From Anaerobacillus alkaliphilus (GTDB lineage Bacteria > Bacillota > Bacilli > Bacillales > Anaerobacillaceae): a stretch of 64,000 nucleotides of DNA. The stretch's first letter is position 1, and each line of letters begins with the position of its first letter. The stretch lies in the NCBI RefSeq assembly GCF_004116265.1, contig NZ_QOUX01000032.1:62001-126000 (forward strand), given 5' to 3'. Made by a program: the position numbers and the translations under genes. Under the pieces are notes generated by a model. That model was not told the origin of the DNA, did not search any database, and worked only from the letters and a program-made list of their open reading frames with translations. Shown here one piece after another: positions 16,684 to 27,400 of the stretch.

Positions 16684-19600
16684 TTGAATAGGAAAAGGAA
16701 AAAATCTTTTTGTAGTCTCTTATTAGTATGTTTACTAGTTCTGTCAAATCTATTTGCATTTTCACCTGTCGGAAGTGCCGCTAATGGTTTGGGGAAAACC
16801 CCTAGTCAAAGTCCATCGGTAGATATTTTAAATAACAAAGGTGTTCAAAGTATTACTTCAAACAATGAAAAACACTATGATGATTATCAAGAGGTTCGTA
16901 TTGTAGTAGAAATGAATGAAGACCCTGGTATTGCATACGCTATTCAATCAGGAGTTAAATTTAATGAACTACCAGAATCTCAACAAGTAAAAATTACAGA
17001 TGATGCACTAAGTGCTCAAGATGCAGTTAAATCTGCTATTTCAAATCAAAGCATTGATATTAACTATATTCATAGTTTCACAACTGTAACGAATGGATTT
17101 AGTGCAACTGTAAAATACGGTGATCTTAAAAAAATAGAGAATTTACCTGGTGTTAAACAGGTACATATCGTTAATGAGTATGAGCGTCCAGTCGCTCAAC
17201 CTGAAATGTTATTTAGTAAAGAAATGGTGAAAGCTCAAAAAACTTGGGATGAATACGGGTATGCTGGTGAAGGGATGGTAATTGGTATTATTGATACTGG
17301 TATTGACCCATCTCACCGAGATTTCGTTTTATCTGAAGGAGTAAAAACTAAACTTAGCAAAGAAGATGTTGATGGTGAGGATGTACCAGGAGTTTGGTTT
17401 ACTGACAAAGTTCCTTACGGGTACAACTACATGGATTTAAATACGGAAATTCGTGATTTAGCTCCAGGAGCATCAATGCACGGTATGCACGTAGGTGGTA
17501 CAGCTGGTGCAAACGGTGATGAAGAAAATGGTGGAATTAAAGGTGTTGCTCCAGAGGCACAAATTCTAGCGTTAAAAGTATTTGGTAACGATCCATCTTT
17601 AGCAACTACTTATGGTGATATATATGTTGCGGCAATTGATGATGCTTTAAAATTAGGAGTAGATGTACTTAATTTATCTCTAGGATCTACTGCGGGATTT
17701 GTACAACCAACTGCTCCAGAGCAAGTGGCTGTAAGACGTGCTCAAGAAAGTGGAGTTATTGTCTCTATTTCTGCAGGTAACTCAGCACACTTAGGGAATG
17801 GGTATGGGTTGCCTCTAATGACTAATCCAGATATTGGTGTTACAGGAACGCCATCTGTTTCTTATGAGTCGTTTTCAGTAGCTTCTAGTGAGAATACGTA
17901 TATTCAAATGGATGCATTTAATTTTAAATCAGGTGATGAAACGGGATTAATTCCTTTCCTGTCTTCAGGGTCTACTCACCCAATCACTTACAAGGGAGAA
18001 GAGTTTGAACTTGTTTTTGCAGGACTAGGACGTTCTCCGGATCGTGATCCAGGTCTTCCAGATGACTTCGAAGGTATTGATGTTGAAGGGAAATTTGTTC
18101 TCATTCAACGTGGCGCAATCAACTTTACGCACAAAACATTAAATGCTCAAGATCGTGGTGCGAAAGGTGTTATTGTATTCAATAACGCTGCAGGTTACTT
18201 AAATATGGCTAGCGAACCTGAGATTGTTATTCCACACCTTTTTGCAGCTAAGTCACATGGTGACATGTTACGTGATCTATTGGCTGATGGTCAGTCGGTT
18301 ACAGTTTCTTTCAACGGCAATGAAACTCAAGCCCCAAACCCTGAGGCTGGTAAATTATCTAGTTTTACATCATGGGGTCTACCTTCAACTCTAGACTTCA
18401 AACCTGAAATTACAGCTCCAGGTGGAAATATTTTATCAACACTTGAAAATAACTCGTACGGATTAATGAGTGGTACATCAATGGCAGCACCTCACGTAGC
18501 TGGTGGTGCAGCATTAATTCTAGAACGTGTTGATACAGAATTCGAATTAACAGGTGCTGAGCGTTCATTAATGGCTAAGATTTTAATGATGAATACAGCG
18601 GTACCTAAAACAGATATTGGTTCTATTAATACTCACCCCCAGGTAGGTGGGGGAATGGGTTGGGATAACTACTTCTCACCTCGTCGTCAAGGTGCGGGAC
18701 AAATGGACTTACATGCAGCGAGTTCAACTCCTGCTTATGTAATTAATCCCGTTGATGGTGAAGCAAAAGTAGCATTACGTCAGATTAATGACAATGTAAC
18801 TTTCCAGTTAAATGTAGTGAATTTTAGTGATGATGTAGTAAACTACGATATTAAAAAGAGGCTACAAACTGATTTAGCAGGATGGGGTGAAATAGGTTAT
18901 TTCCCAGATGAATTAGAGGCGGTTGAACTAATTGGAACAACCTTTGTTGCGAAAATAAATGGTGAAGAAGTAAATTCAGTGGAAGTGCCAGCAGGCCAAA
19001 CGGTGACGGTTTCTTTTGAAATTGATTTAAGTGAAGCTGAACTTAGCTGGCCAGGAGGTCTAGCAAAAGAAGAATTCCCGAACGGCTACTTTGCTGAAGG
19101 TTTCGTAGAATTTGTTGACCCAACTGACTCAAATCCTACACTATCTGTTCCTTTCGTAGGCTTTAATGGCCAGTGGGGAGACGTTCCAATCGTGGATGCT
19201 TCTAGGTATACAGCCGAAACGTTCTATGGGTATACCGGGATGTTAAATCAAGACCTTAACTTCATTGGTTTTGATCCATTTGTTGGTTATGAAGGTGCAG
19301 ATGATCGTTTTGCCTTCTCTCCAAAAAAGACAACTGTATTCCCAATTATCTCGATGTTACGAAATGCATCTGAGGTTCAATACAACATTTTGGCTGAGGA
19401 TGGTAGGAAACTTCGTACGCTTCGTACACAAAACAATGTTAGAAAACACTTCTTTGATCGTGGTAATGGAGCTGCTTATTCAATTTTAAGTAATGCTGCA
19501 TGGGATGGAAGAGTCAACAACAAGCTTGTCGAAGATGGTGTTTATTACTACGAAGTAAAATCAAAAATCGACTTCCCAGGAGCTAACTGGCAAAGTCATA

Positions 19601-21087
19601 AATTTAAATTAACGGTTGATACAGTTGCGCCTACAGTATCAGCTAGTTACGATGCTGAAACAAACGCAGTAACAATGGCATCTGAGGATACTGGATCTGG
19701 GTTATCTCACTTTGTGATCTTTGTTGATGGCCAACCATTAATGACAATGAATGAAGAAGAGGAAGAGGAAGTTCTATTAATCTCACCAGCAGAAACAGAA
19801 TTTACATTCGGTGAAGCGCTAGCAGAAGGTACGACTATTACAGTTGTGGCGTACGATTATGCTGGTAATGGTGGATTTGCTGAACTTTACTATGGAACTG
19901 ATAATGATGCTCCAGTAATTATCGGTGAAAGCCCTGAACCATTTGGTATCTTTGACTCAAAAACAGTTTTATTTAAAGGTTATGTTACAAATGCTTCGCC
20001 AATTGCTGAAGTAACAGTTGATGGTGAGCCGATTGAGTTCACTTTTAATGCCGAACTTAACCGATATGAGTATTCATATGAAAAAACATTTGAAAATGAT
20101 GGTGTCTATCGGGTACCAGTTGGAGCAAAGGATGTTGTTGGAAATGAAATGTCGTTTGCAAGAACAATTTTCATAGATTCGACACCTGGTGAAATTACAT
20201 TTACAGCTCCTCCGGCAAATGTAACGCAAGAGAAATTAAATCTAAATGTTACCATTGTGGACAATTTTGATGAGCTACGTTTTACAGTTAATGGTGAAGA
20301 GTATTTCAATAGTACGATGGGTCTTCCGTATGAGAGACGTTCGTTAACTAAGACTATACCAGTAACACTAGACCTTGATCTAGGTGATAATACGTTTGTA
20401 TTTGAATTAGTTGATCTAGCTGGTCATACAACAACAAAGGTGATTGATGTACACAGACTTGCTCCGGCCCCTGTCCAACCAGGACCTGGACCAGTCATTC
20501 CAATTCCAGCGCCGCAACCACCAACAACACCTGAGGCGCCTTCTGTAAAAACGTTTGGGGATATCTCTAACCATTGGGCAAAAGCTGAAATCGAGTTTTT
20601 AGCTACTCGTTCAATTATCAATGGTAAAACGGAAACGTCTTTTGCTCCTAACGCTGATATTACAAGAGCAGAATTTGCTGCCTTAGTTGCGAGGGTTTTA
20701 GAGCTGAAAAAAGGTGAATTCCAAGGAACGTTTTCTGATGTGAGTTCTAATGCTTGGTATGCATTAGAAGTTGAAGCTGCTCAAGAAGTGGGCATTGTTC
20801 AAGGTAGCGCAGGGAAATTTAATCCAAATAGTAAGATTACTAGAGAAGAAATGGCTGTTATGATTGTAAGAGCTTATGAATTCAAAGCAAAACAAAGTGT
20901 AACAGTTGAAGGCGAATTAGAATTTACTGACAAAGATAATGTTGCTTCTTGGGCAACGGATGCAGTTCATGCAGCTAATTCTTTAGGAATTGTAAATGGT
21001 AAAACATCTACAACGTTTGCTCCTAAAGATCTTGCAACAAGAGCTGAAGCAGCTACGATGCTTTACCGTTTAATTCATAAGTTTTAA
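16684..21087 (+). CDS. S-layer-anchored subtilisin-family protease
   Basis: 1467 residues from a TTG start preceded by SD AAGGGGGAAGAAG. A signal peptide (about 1-32) and I9-like propeptide precede a peptidase S8 domain with Asp204 (GIIDTGIDP), His266 (HGMHVGG) and Ser599 (GTSMAAP). A PA domain is inserted (around residues 410-550). Fn3-like and Ig-like domains follow, then a Pro-rich hinge (near 1270) and three SLH repeats (about 1290-1467). It is a clear paralogue of the 9.96-kb protease, with related order and motifs, but it has SLH anchoring. Its SLH repeats are very close to those of the preceding SLH protein (both contain GKFNPNSKITREEMAVMIV), which suggests recent duplication or gene conversion. 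Confidence 0.92.
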   Translation: MNRKRKKSFCSLLLVCLLVLSNLFAFSPVGSAANGLGKTPSQSPSVDILNNKGVQSITSNNEKHYDDYQEVRIVVEMNEDPGIAYAIQSGVKFNELPESQQVKITDDALSAQDAVKSAISNQSIDINYIHSFTTVTNGFSATVKYGDLKKIENLPGVKQVHIVNEYERPVAQPEMLFSKEMVKAQKTWDEYGYAGEGMVIGIIDTGIDPSHRDFVLSEGVKTKLSKEDVDGEDVPGVWFTDKVPYGYNYMDLNTEIRDLAPGASMHGMHVGGTAGANGDEENGGIKGVAPEAQILALKVFGNDPSLATTYGDIYVAAIDDALKLGVDVLNLSLGSTAGFVQPTAPEQVAVRRAQESGVIVSISAGNSAHLGNGYGLPLMTNPDIGVTGTPSVSYESFSVASSENTYIQMDAFNFKSGDETGLIPFLSSGSTHPITYKGEEFELVFAGLGRSPDRDPGLPDDFEGIDVEGKFVLIQRGAINFTHKTLNAQDRGAKGVIVFNNAAGYLNMASEPEIVIPHLFAAKSHGDMLRDLLADGQSVTVSFNGNETQAPNPEAGKLSSFTSWGLPSTLDFKPEITAPGGNILSTLENNSYGLMSGTSMAAPHVAGGAALILERVDTEFELTGAERSLMAKILMMNTAVPKTDIGSINTHPQVGGGMGWDNYFSPRRQGAGQMDLHAASSTPAYVINPVDGEAKVALRQINDNVTFQLNVVNFSDDVVNYDIKKRLQTDLAGWGEIGYFPDELEAVELIGTTFVAKINGEEVNSVEVPAGQTVTVSFEIDLSEAELSWPGGLAKEEFPNGYFAEGFVEFVDPTDSNPTLSVPFVGFNGQWGDVPIVDASRYTAETFYGYTGMLNQDLNFIGFDPFVGYEGADDRFAFSPKKTTVFPIISMLRNASEVQYNILAEDGRKLRTLRTQNNVRKHFFDRGNGAAYSILSNAAWDGRVNNKLVEDGVYYYEVKSKIDFPGANWQSHKFKLTVDTVAPTVSASYDAETNAVTMASEDTGSGLSHFVIFVDGQPLMTMNEEEEEEVLLISPAETEFTFGEALAEGTTITVVAYDYAGNGGFAELYYGTDNDAPVIIGESPEPFGIFDSKTVLFKGYVTNASPIAEVTVDGEPIEFTFNAELNRYEYSYEKTFENDGVYRVPVGAKDVVGNEMSFARTIFIDSTPGEITFTAPPANVTQEKLNLNVTIVDNFDELRFTVNGEEYFNSTMGLPYERRSLTKTIPVTLDLDLGDNTFVFELVDLAGHTTTKVIDVHRLAPAPVQPGPGPVIPIPAPQPPTTPEAPSVKTFGDISNHWAKAEIEFLATRSIINGKTETSFAPNADITRAEFAALVARVLELKKGEFQGTFSDVSSNAWYALEVEAAQEVGIVQGSAGKFNPNSKITREEMAVMIVRAYEFKAKQSVTVEGELEFTDKDNVASWATDAVHAANSLGIVNGKTSTTFAPKDLATRAEAATMLYRLIHKF

Positions 21088-21093
21088 TAAGCG

Positions 21094-21121
21094 AGAGGGA
21101 CCCAACTAGGGTTCCTCTTTT
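21094..21121 (+). terminator. Terminator after SLH subtilase gene
   Basis: AGAGGGACCC and GGGTTCCTCT pair around a 5-nt loop; a short T-run follows. Confidence 0.75.
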
Positions 21122-21135
21122 AATTTGACATACAA

Positions 21136-21151
21136 TGGCATCGTTTGCACA
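21136..21151 (-). promoter_or_regulatory. Operator-like site 1 (LacI-family/CcpA type)
   Basis: On the minus strand it reads TGTGCAAACGATGCCA, sharing TGTGCAAACGAT with the sites at 21359 and 37953. Confidence 0.45.
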
Positions 21152-21358
21152 TTTTTACCATAACAATAGAAGTGAAGGTAGATTAATGTAAAAGGATTGA
21201 ATAATTTTAGCTTTAACCATAAAAAGTTTACCTATTATAATAATTTATATGTTGCCTAATTAAGAGAAACATAGTATCTTAGAATTAGGCGGTTTATGAC
21301 AGCGCTTGCACGGATAGGAGTTTATGAATGAATGACTATCTGTATTTTTTATTAAAGT

Positions 21359-21374
21359 TGTGCAAACGATTTCA
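21359..21374 (+). promoter_or_regulatory. Operator-like site 2 / cre candidate before amylopullulanase
   Basis: TGTGCAAACGATTTCA; the inner 14 nt (TGCAAACGATTTCA) differ from the cre consensus TGWAANCGNTNWCA at one position. It lies 49 nt before the start codon. Control by CcpA or a MalR-like repressor is inferred. Confidence 0.55.
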
Positions 21375-21422
21375 TAAACTGTGCAAATTACTCATTAAAA
21401 TTTGAAGGGAGTAAGATGGCGA

Positions 21423-24400
21423 ATGATTAATAAGAAATATCAAAAAGTTTTATCGTTTTGGTTATCACTAATCATGGTGTTTTCCGTTTTTACTAGCTAT
21501 ATTCCGGCAGTAGCAGCGGCAGGAACAACTGGTTCTGTTACTCGTCATATTCACTTGGTGTACGATAGACCAGATGCAGAATATGAAGGTTGGAACATAT
21601 GGGTTTGGGGTACCGGAGCTAAAAACGATCAAATCGATTTTACTGAATTTAAAGATGGCAAAGCAATTGCGAAAATTGAGGTTGGTCCAAACGCTGACCG
21701 AGTAGGTTTTGTACTACGTAGTACGGATAACTGGGATACTGCGAAAAAAGACGTAGAGCCTGACCGTTTTATTAATTTATTAAAGAATGATTTAGTAACA
21801 AAAGTCTACTTAACAAGTGGTGAAATTCCATTCCATACAGTTGCGGAAGTTACTGCACCTGTAATTGAAGAAGGAAACGCTAGCTTTTTCTTCCGTGACA
21901 AAGGATTATACAATAACTTTGAAATGGATAAAATTGCAAAAGTTGAGCTGAGTATCGCTGATTCTCTTTATGAGATGACATACGATGCAAAAAACGAGCG
22001 TTTTGTTTACACATACGAAAATTTAGCACCTGGAACTTATGAGTATACCTATTTAGTAACTGTTGATGGTGCTACAAAGGAAGTTTCTGATCCTTACAAT
22101 ACTGTAAACGGAAAGTCAACGTTATCGTATATCGTAGCAGATATTGAAGTAGCTGGTACTGTTACGCCTCAAGCTGTTAACTACAATCAAAATGCAGTTG
22201 TTACAGTAGATCTTGATAACAAAGACGATATTGAAATTCGTGAGTTATATGTTGATGCAACTGAAGTTGGTGGTCCAAAGAAACTTAAAGTGGATCCTGA
22301 ACTAAATGAAGTTACACTTAACATTGATCACAAAACGACAGCAGGTCAAAAGAAATTACCAATCGTTGCTGTTGACGCATTTGGAGGTACTCACAAAGGT
22401 GAAGTAACGCTTGAAGTGAAAGCGCGTACTTTTATTGGTGAAGCAGATTTTGATTGGGATGAAGCATTAATTTATTTCTTATTAACAGACCGTTTCTTTG
22501 ATGGAGACTCATCGAATAACGATCCTTATGGAATGAATTATGATACAAAGTTACCTGGTGCTTACCAAGGTGGAGACTTTAAAGGGATTACGGAAAAGTT
22601 AGATTATCTTAAAGATTTAGGAATTAACACAATCTGGATCAATCCAATTGTAGAAAATATTAAGTACGATGTGCGTCATAGCACAACACCTTATATCACG
22701 CCTTACTATGGGTACCATGGTTATTGGGCAAGTGATTTTGAAAAGTTAAATCCGCATTTTGGTTCAATGGCAGATTTTCATGAGCTAATTGACGAAGCAC
22801 ATGCACGCGGCATGAAACTGATGATCGACGTTGTTTTAAACCATACTGGTTATGGATTAAAAATGGTTGACGGCGAACTAGCTGTTGATAAACGTCCTCC
22901 AGGTTATCCAACTGACGCAGAGCGTGAAAAATTCAGAGACATGTTACGTCAAGGTAAAGATGTTGGTAGTGCTACAGTTCGTGGTGAATTAGCTTCACTA
23001 CCAGATTTAATTACAGAAGACCCAGCAGTTCGTAACCAAATTGTACAATGGCAAGTAGACTGGATTAATAAATCTCGCACAGCAAAAGGAAACACCATTG
23101 ATTACTTCCGTGTTGATACAGTAAAACACGTAGAAGATACTACTTGGATGGCATTTAAGAACGAATTAACAAAAGTAATGCCAGAATTCAAAATGATTGG
23201 TGAATCTTGGGGTGCTTCACAAAATGATGATCATGGCTATCTAAATAGCGGGATGATGGACTCGTTATTAGACTTTGATTTTAAAAACTATGCGCGTAAC
23301 TTTGCGAATGGTCAACTTGATCAAGTTCATAACACGCTAGTTGCAAGAAATAATAAGTTAACAAACAGTGCAACTTTAGGCCAATTTTTAGGAAGCCATG
23401 ATGAGAATGGATTTTTAAGTTCTGTTGGTGGCGATAAAGGGAAACTAAAAATTGCATCTGCATTACAAATTACAGCTAAAGGTCAACCAGTTATTTATTA
23501 TGGTGAGGAACTAGGATTATCTGGTGAGGCAAATTATCCTTATTATACTAATAGACCAAATATGCCTTGGGATAAGATAGCAGGAAATGATGTTCTTTCT
23601 CACTATCAAGAGCTACTAACATTTAGAGGTGCAAACTCAGAAATCTTTGCTAAAGGTGATCGTGTAAAATTAGCTGGGTCTGATAAAGAGAAGTATCAAC
23701 TATTCTCAAGAAATTACAACGGTGAGTCTGTGTATGTAGGCTTAAACGTTGCTGAACAAGCCAAAGAAGTTACAGTTGCAGTAAGTTCTTCAGATGTAGT
23801 TGTAACAGATCATTATTCAGGTAATACATTTAATGCTGAGAATGGCGAAGTTACTTTTACAATTCCAGCAATGGCTGCAGGTGGTACAGTCCTTCTTACA
23901 GCTGAAGGTGGAACAATATTAGGAACTCAAAGCACATTAAGAGTTCATTACCAAAGAACAGACAATGATTATGCAAACTTAGGCTTATGGTTATGGGGAG
24001 ACGTTGTAACAACTTCACAAGAATGGCCAAAAGGTACTCCATTTGGTAGTGAGTTAACAAGCTATGGAGTATATGCTGATATTGCAATTAAACCAAATGC
24101 TAAAGATTTCGGTTTAATTGTTCTAGATGTAACAAATGGAGATAAAGATGGTGGTAATAAAGAGTTTGAATTACCAGCGGGAACAACTGATATATGGTTA
24201 AAACAAGGATCAGACGAAGTATTCTTCAAGAATCCTGATCAAGAAGCAGGAATTCCTGAAGACACTCTAAGAGTTCATTATCAAAGAACGGACAACAACT
24301 TTTCAAACTTAGGCTTATGGACTTGGTTTGATGTAGCACAACCTTCTAGTAACTGGCCATCAGGCGGAACGCCGTTTGTTGCAGGTCAAACTACTGATTA

Positions 24401-27400
24401 TGGTGCATATGTTGACATTCCGTTAAATACTGGGGCACAAAAAGTAGGCTTCCTAGTTTTAAACGTAACAAACGGAGATAAAGACGGCGGCGATAAAGTT
24501 GTTGAGCTATTCTCATCGGAAATTAATGAAGTTTGGATTAAACAAGGCTCTGACGAAGTATTCTATTGGGAACCTGTAGAGCTTCCTGAAAATACGGTTC
24601 GTATTCATTATGATAGAACTGATAAAAACTATGATGGATGGGCTGTATGGAATTGGGGAGATGTTGTTGCACCTTCAGAGGGTTGGCCAAATGGCGCAAC
24701 TGATAAAGCTGGTGTAGGCAAATTTGGTGCTTACTACGACATTAGCTTAAATGAAGCGGCACAAGAAATCAAATTCCTTTTTGTAAATAAAATTGGTGGC
24801 GCACAAACTAGAGATTACAAATTTGAGTTATTGGCTCAATATAAAGAAATCTTTATGAAAGATGGAGACGACAAAGTTTACACAAATCCGTTTGGTGCAG
24901 TACCGATTGCTCTGATTTCAGGGGAATTACTATCTGACAAGAAAATTAGTTTAGTTTTCTCGAAAACAGAAGGTTTGGATGTAGATGCTTTGAAAGAGGA
25001 AATGACAATTGTGGATAAAGACGGTAGCGCAGTAACTTTTGATAACATAACAATTGAGGATGATAAGCGAGTTACAATTCATGGTGAATTCGATTTAGAT
25101 CAAGCCCCATTTGCTATCACGTATGGTGAAAGAACAGTATCTGCAAAGGCAGGCTGGAGATTGATCGATGAAATGTACGGCTACGATGGTGAGCTTGGTG
25201 CCAAACTTCATGCTGATGGAACGGCTACGTTAAAATTATGGTCTCCTAAAGCAGATAGCGTTTCGGTCGTATTATATGACAAAGACGATCAATATACGGT
25301 TGTAAAAGAAAATATTCCGATGACTCTTGGCGATCGTGGTGTTTGGTCTGTAACGCTTGATAAAGAAAATACAGGAATTGATAGGTTAAAAGGTTTCTTC
25401 TACCATTTCAGTATTACTCATGGGGATGAGACGAAATTAGCGCTTGACCCTTATGCAAAATCAATGGCGGCTTGGAATTCAGCTGACGCAAATGATGCTT
25501 ATCCTTATGGAAAAGCAGCGATCATTGATTTATCTGAGATTGGACCAAAGTTAGATTTTGCTAATATACCTGGATACGAAAAACGTGAAGATGCGATCAT
25601 TTACGAAATTCATGTTCGTGACTTTACATCTGATCCAAACATTGCAGATGATCTAAAAGCTCAATTTGGTACATTCGCTTCATTTATTGAGAAATTAGAT
25701 TACATTGAAGAGATGGGTGTTACACACGTTCAATTATTACCAGTTATGAGTTATTTCTTTAGTGATGAATTCAATAACGGTGAAAGAATGCTAGAATATG
25801 CATCTACAAACACAAATTACAACTGGGGTTACGACCCACACAGTTACTTCTCACTTTCAGGGATGTATTCAGAAAATCCGAATGATCCTGAGTTGAGAGT
25901 AAAAGAATTTAAGAATTTAATTAACGAAATTCATAGCCGTGGCATGGGAGTAATCCTTGATGTTGTTTACAACCATACTGCAAGAGTAGGGATCTTTGAA
26001 GACCTAGTTCCTAACTACTATCACTTCATGGATGCTGATGGTACGTCGAGAACAAGCTTTGGTGGTGGCCGTTTAGGTACAACACACAAAATGGCAAGAA
26101 GAATTCTTGTAGACTCAATCCTTCATTGGGTGAATGAGTATAAAGTTGATGGTTTCCGTTTTGATATGATGGGTGACCATGATGCCGAAAGTATTCAAAT
26201 TGCATTTGACAAAGCAAAAGCAATTAATCCGAACATTGTAATGATCGGTGAAGGTTGGAGAACGTTTGCTGGTGACGAGGGAGACCCTGTTCAAGCAGCT
26301 GACCAAGATTGGATGCAATACACAGAAGCGGTAGGTAGCTTCTCTGATGAATTCAGAAATGAATTAAAATCTGGTTTCGGTAGTGAAGGTCAACCTAGAT
26401 TTATCACAGATGGTGCACGTAATGTTCAACAAATATTTGATAACATCAAAGCACAACCACATAACTTTGTGGCTGATCAACCAGGTGATGTTGTCCCTTA
26501 TATCGAAGCGCATGACAATCTAACTGTATATGATGTTATTGCACAATCAATTAAGAAAGACCCAGCAATTCCTGCAAATGATTTAGAAATTCATAAGCGT
26601 ATCAGAATTGGTAATGCAATGGTGTTAACGGCACAAGGAACAGCATTTATCCATGCTGGTCAAGAATTTGGTCGTACGAAGCAATGGTTAGCTCCAGCTG
26701 AAACGGAGCCATACAAATCTACGTACATGGTAGACCAAGATGGTAATCCTTTCGAGAACCCATACTTCATCCATGACTCTTATGACTCTTCAGATATCAT
26801 TAACAGAATTGATTGGGAAAAAGCGACAAATGCTGAAAAGTATCCTATCAATAACGTAACTCGTGAGTACACGCAAGGTCTGATTGAATTAAGAAGATCA
26901 ACAGATGCATTTAGACTTGGCTCAAAACAGTTAGTAGATCAAAATGTAACATTAATTAAAGCTCCAGAAGTTAAAACCAACGACAAAGTAATTGCATACC
27001 GCAATCAAGCAACAAACGGAGATGCATATTATGTATTTGTCAATGCTGATATGACTTCTAGAACATTTACAATTGGTAAAGATTTATCTGGTGGAATTGT
27101 TTTAGTAGACAATGACGAGGCTGGTATTGTTGAAGTTAAAGAAAGAACAGGATTTACTTTAACAGGTGAGAAGATTACAGTAGATGCCTTAACGACTGTT
27201 GTCATTAAGCAAGCTGCTCCAGTAAAACCATCACCAGTTACTCCAGTTCCAACACCAAGACCTGGAGATCAAGTAATTGTAAACAATCCACAAGCTGATA
27301 AAGGTAAGATTGCTGTTCCGGTAGCACAAGGGACAAAACAAGTATTGTTACCTGCAAATGCTGCAGTAATTGATGGCAAGAACTCACTACAAGTAACAAA

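Larger units (their letters stand above)
21122..21422 (+). other. Regulatory region of the amylopullulanase gene
   Basis: About 300 nt without a gene. It holds two LacI/CcpA-type operator-like sequences in opposite orientation (21136-21151 and 21359-21374). Between them is an inverted repeat GCCTAATT/AATTAGGC (21254-21261 and 21283-21290, extended by AAGA/TCTT). A further GTGCAAA half-site lies near 21380. No confident -35/-10 pair was assigned. Confidence 0.55.
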
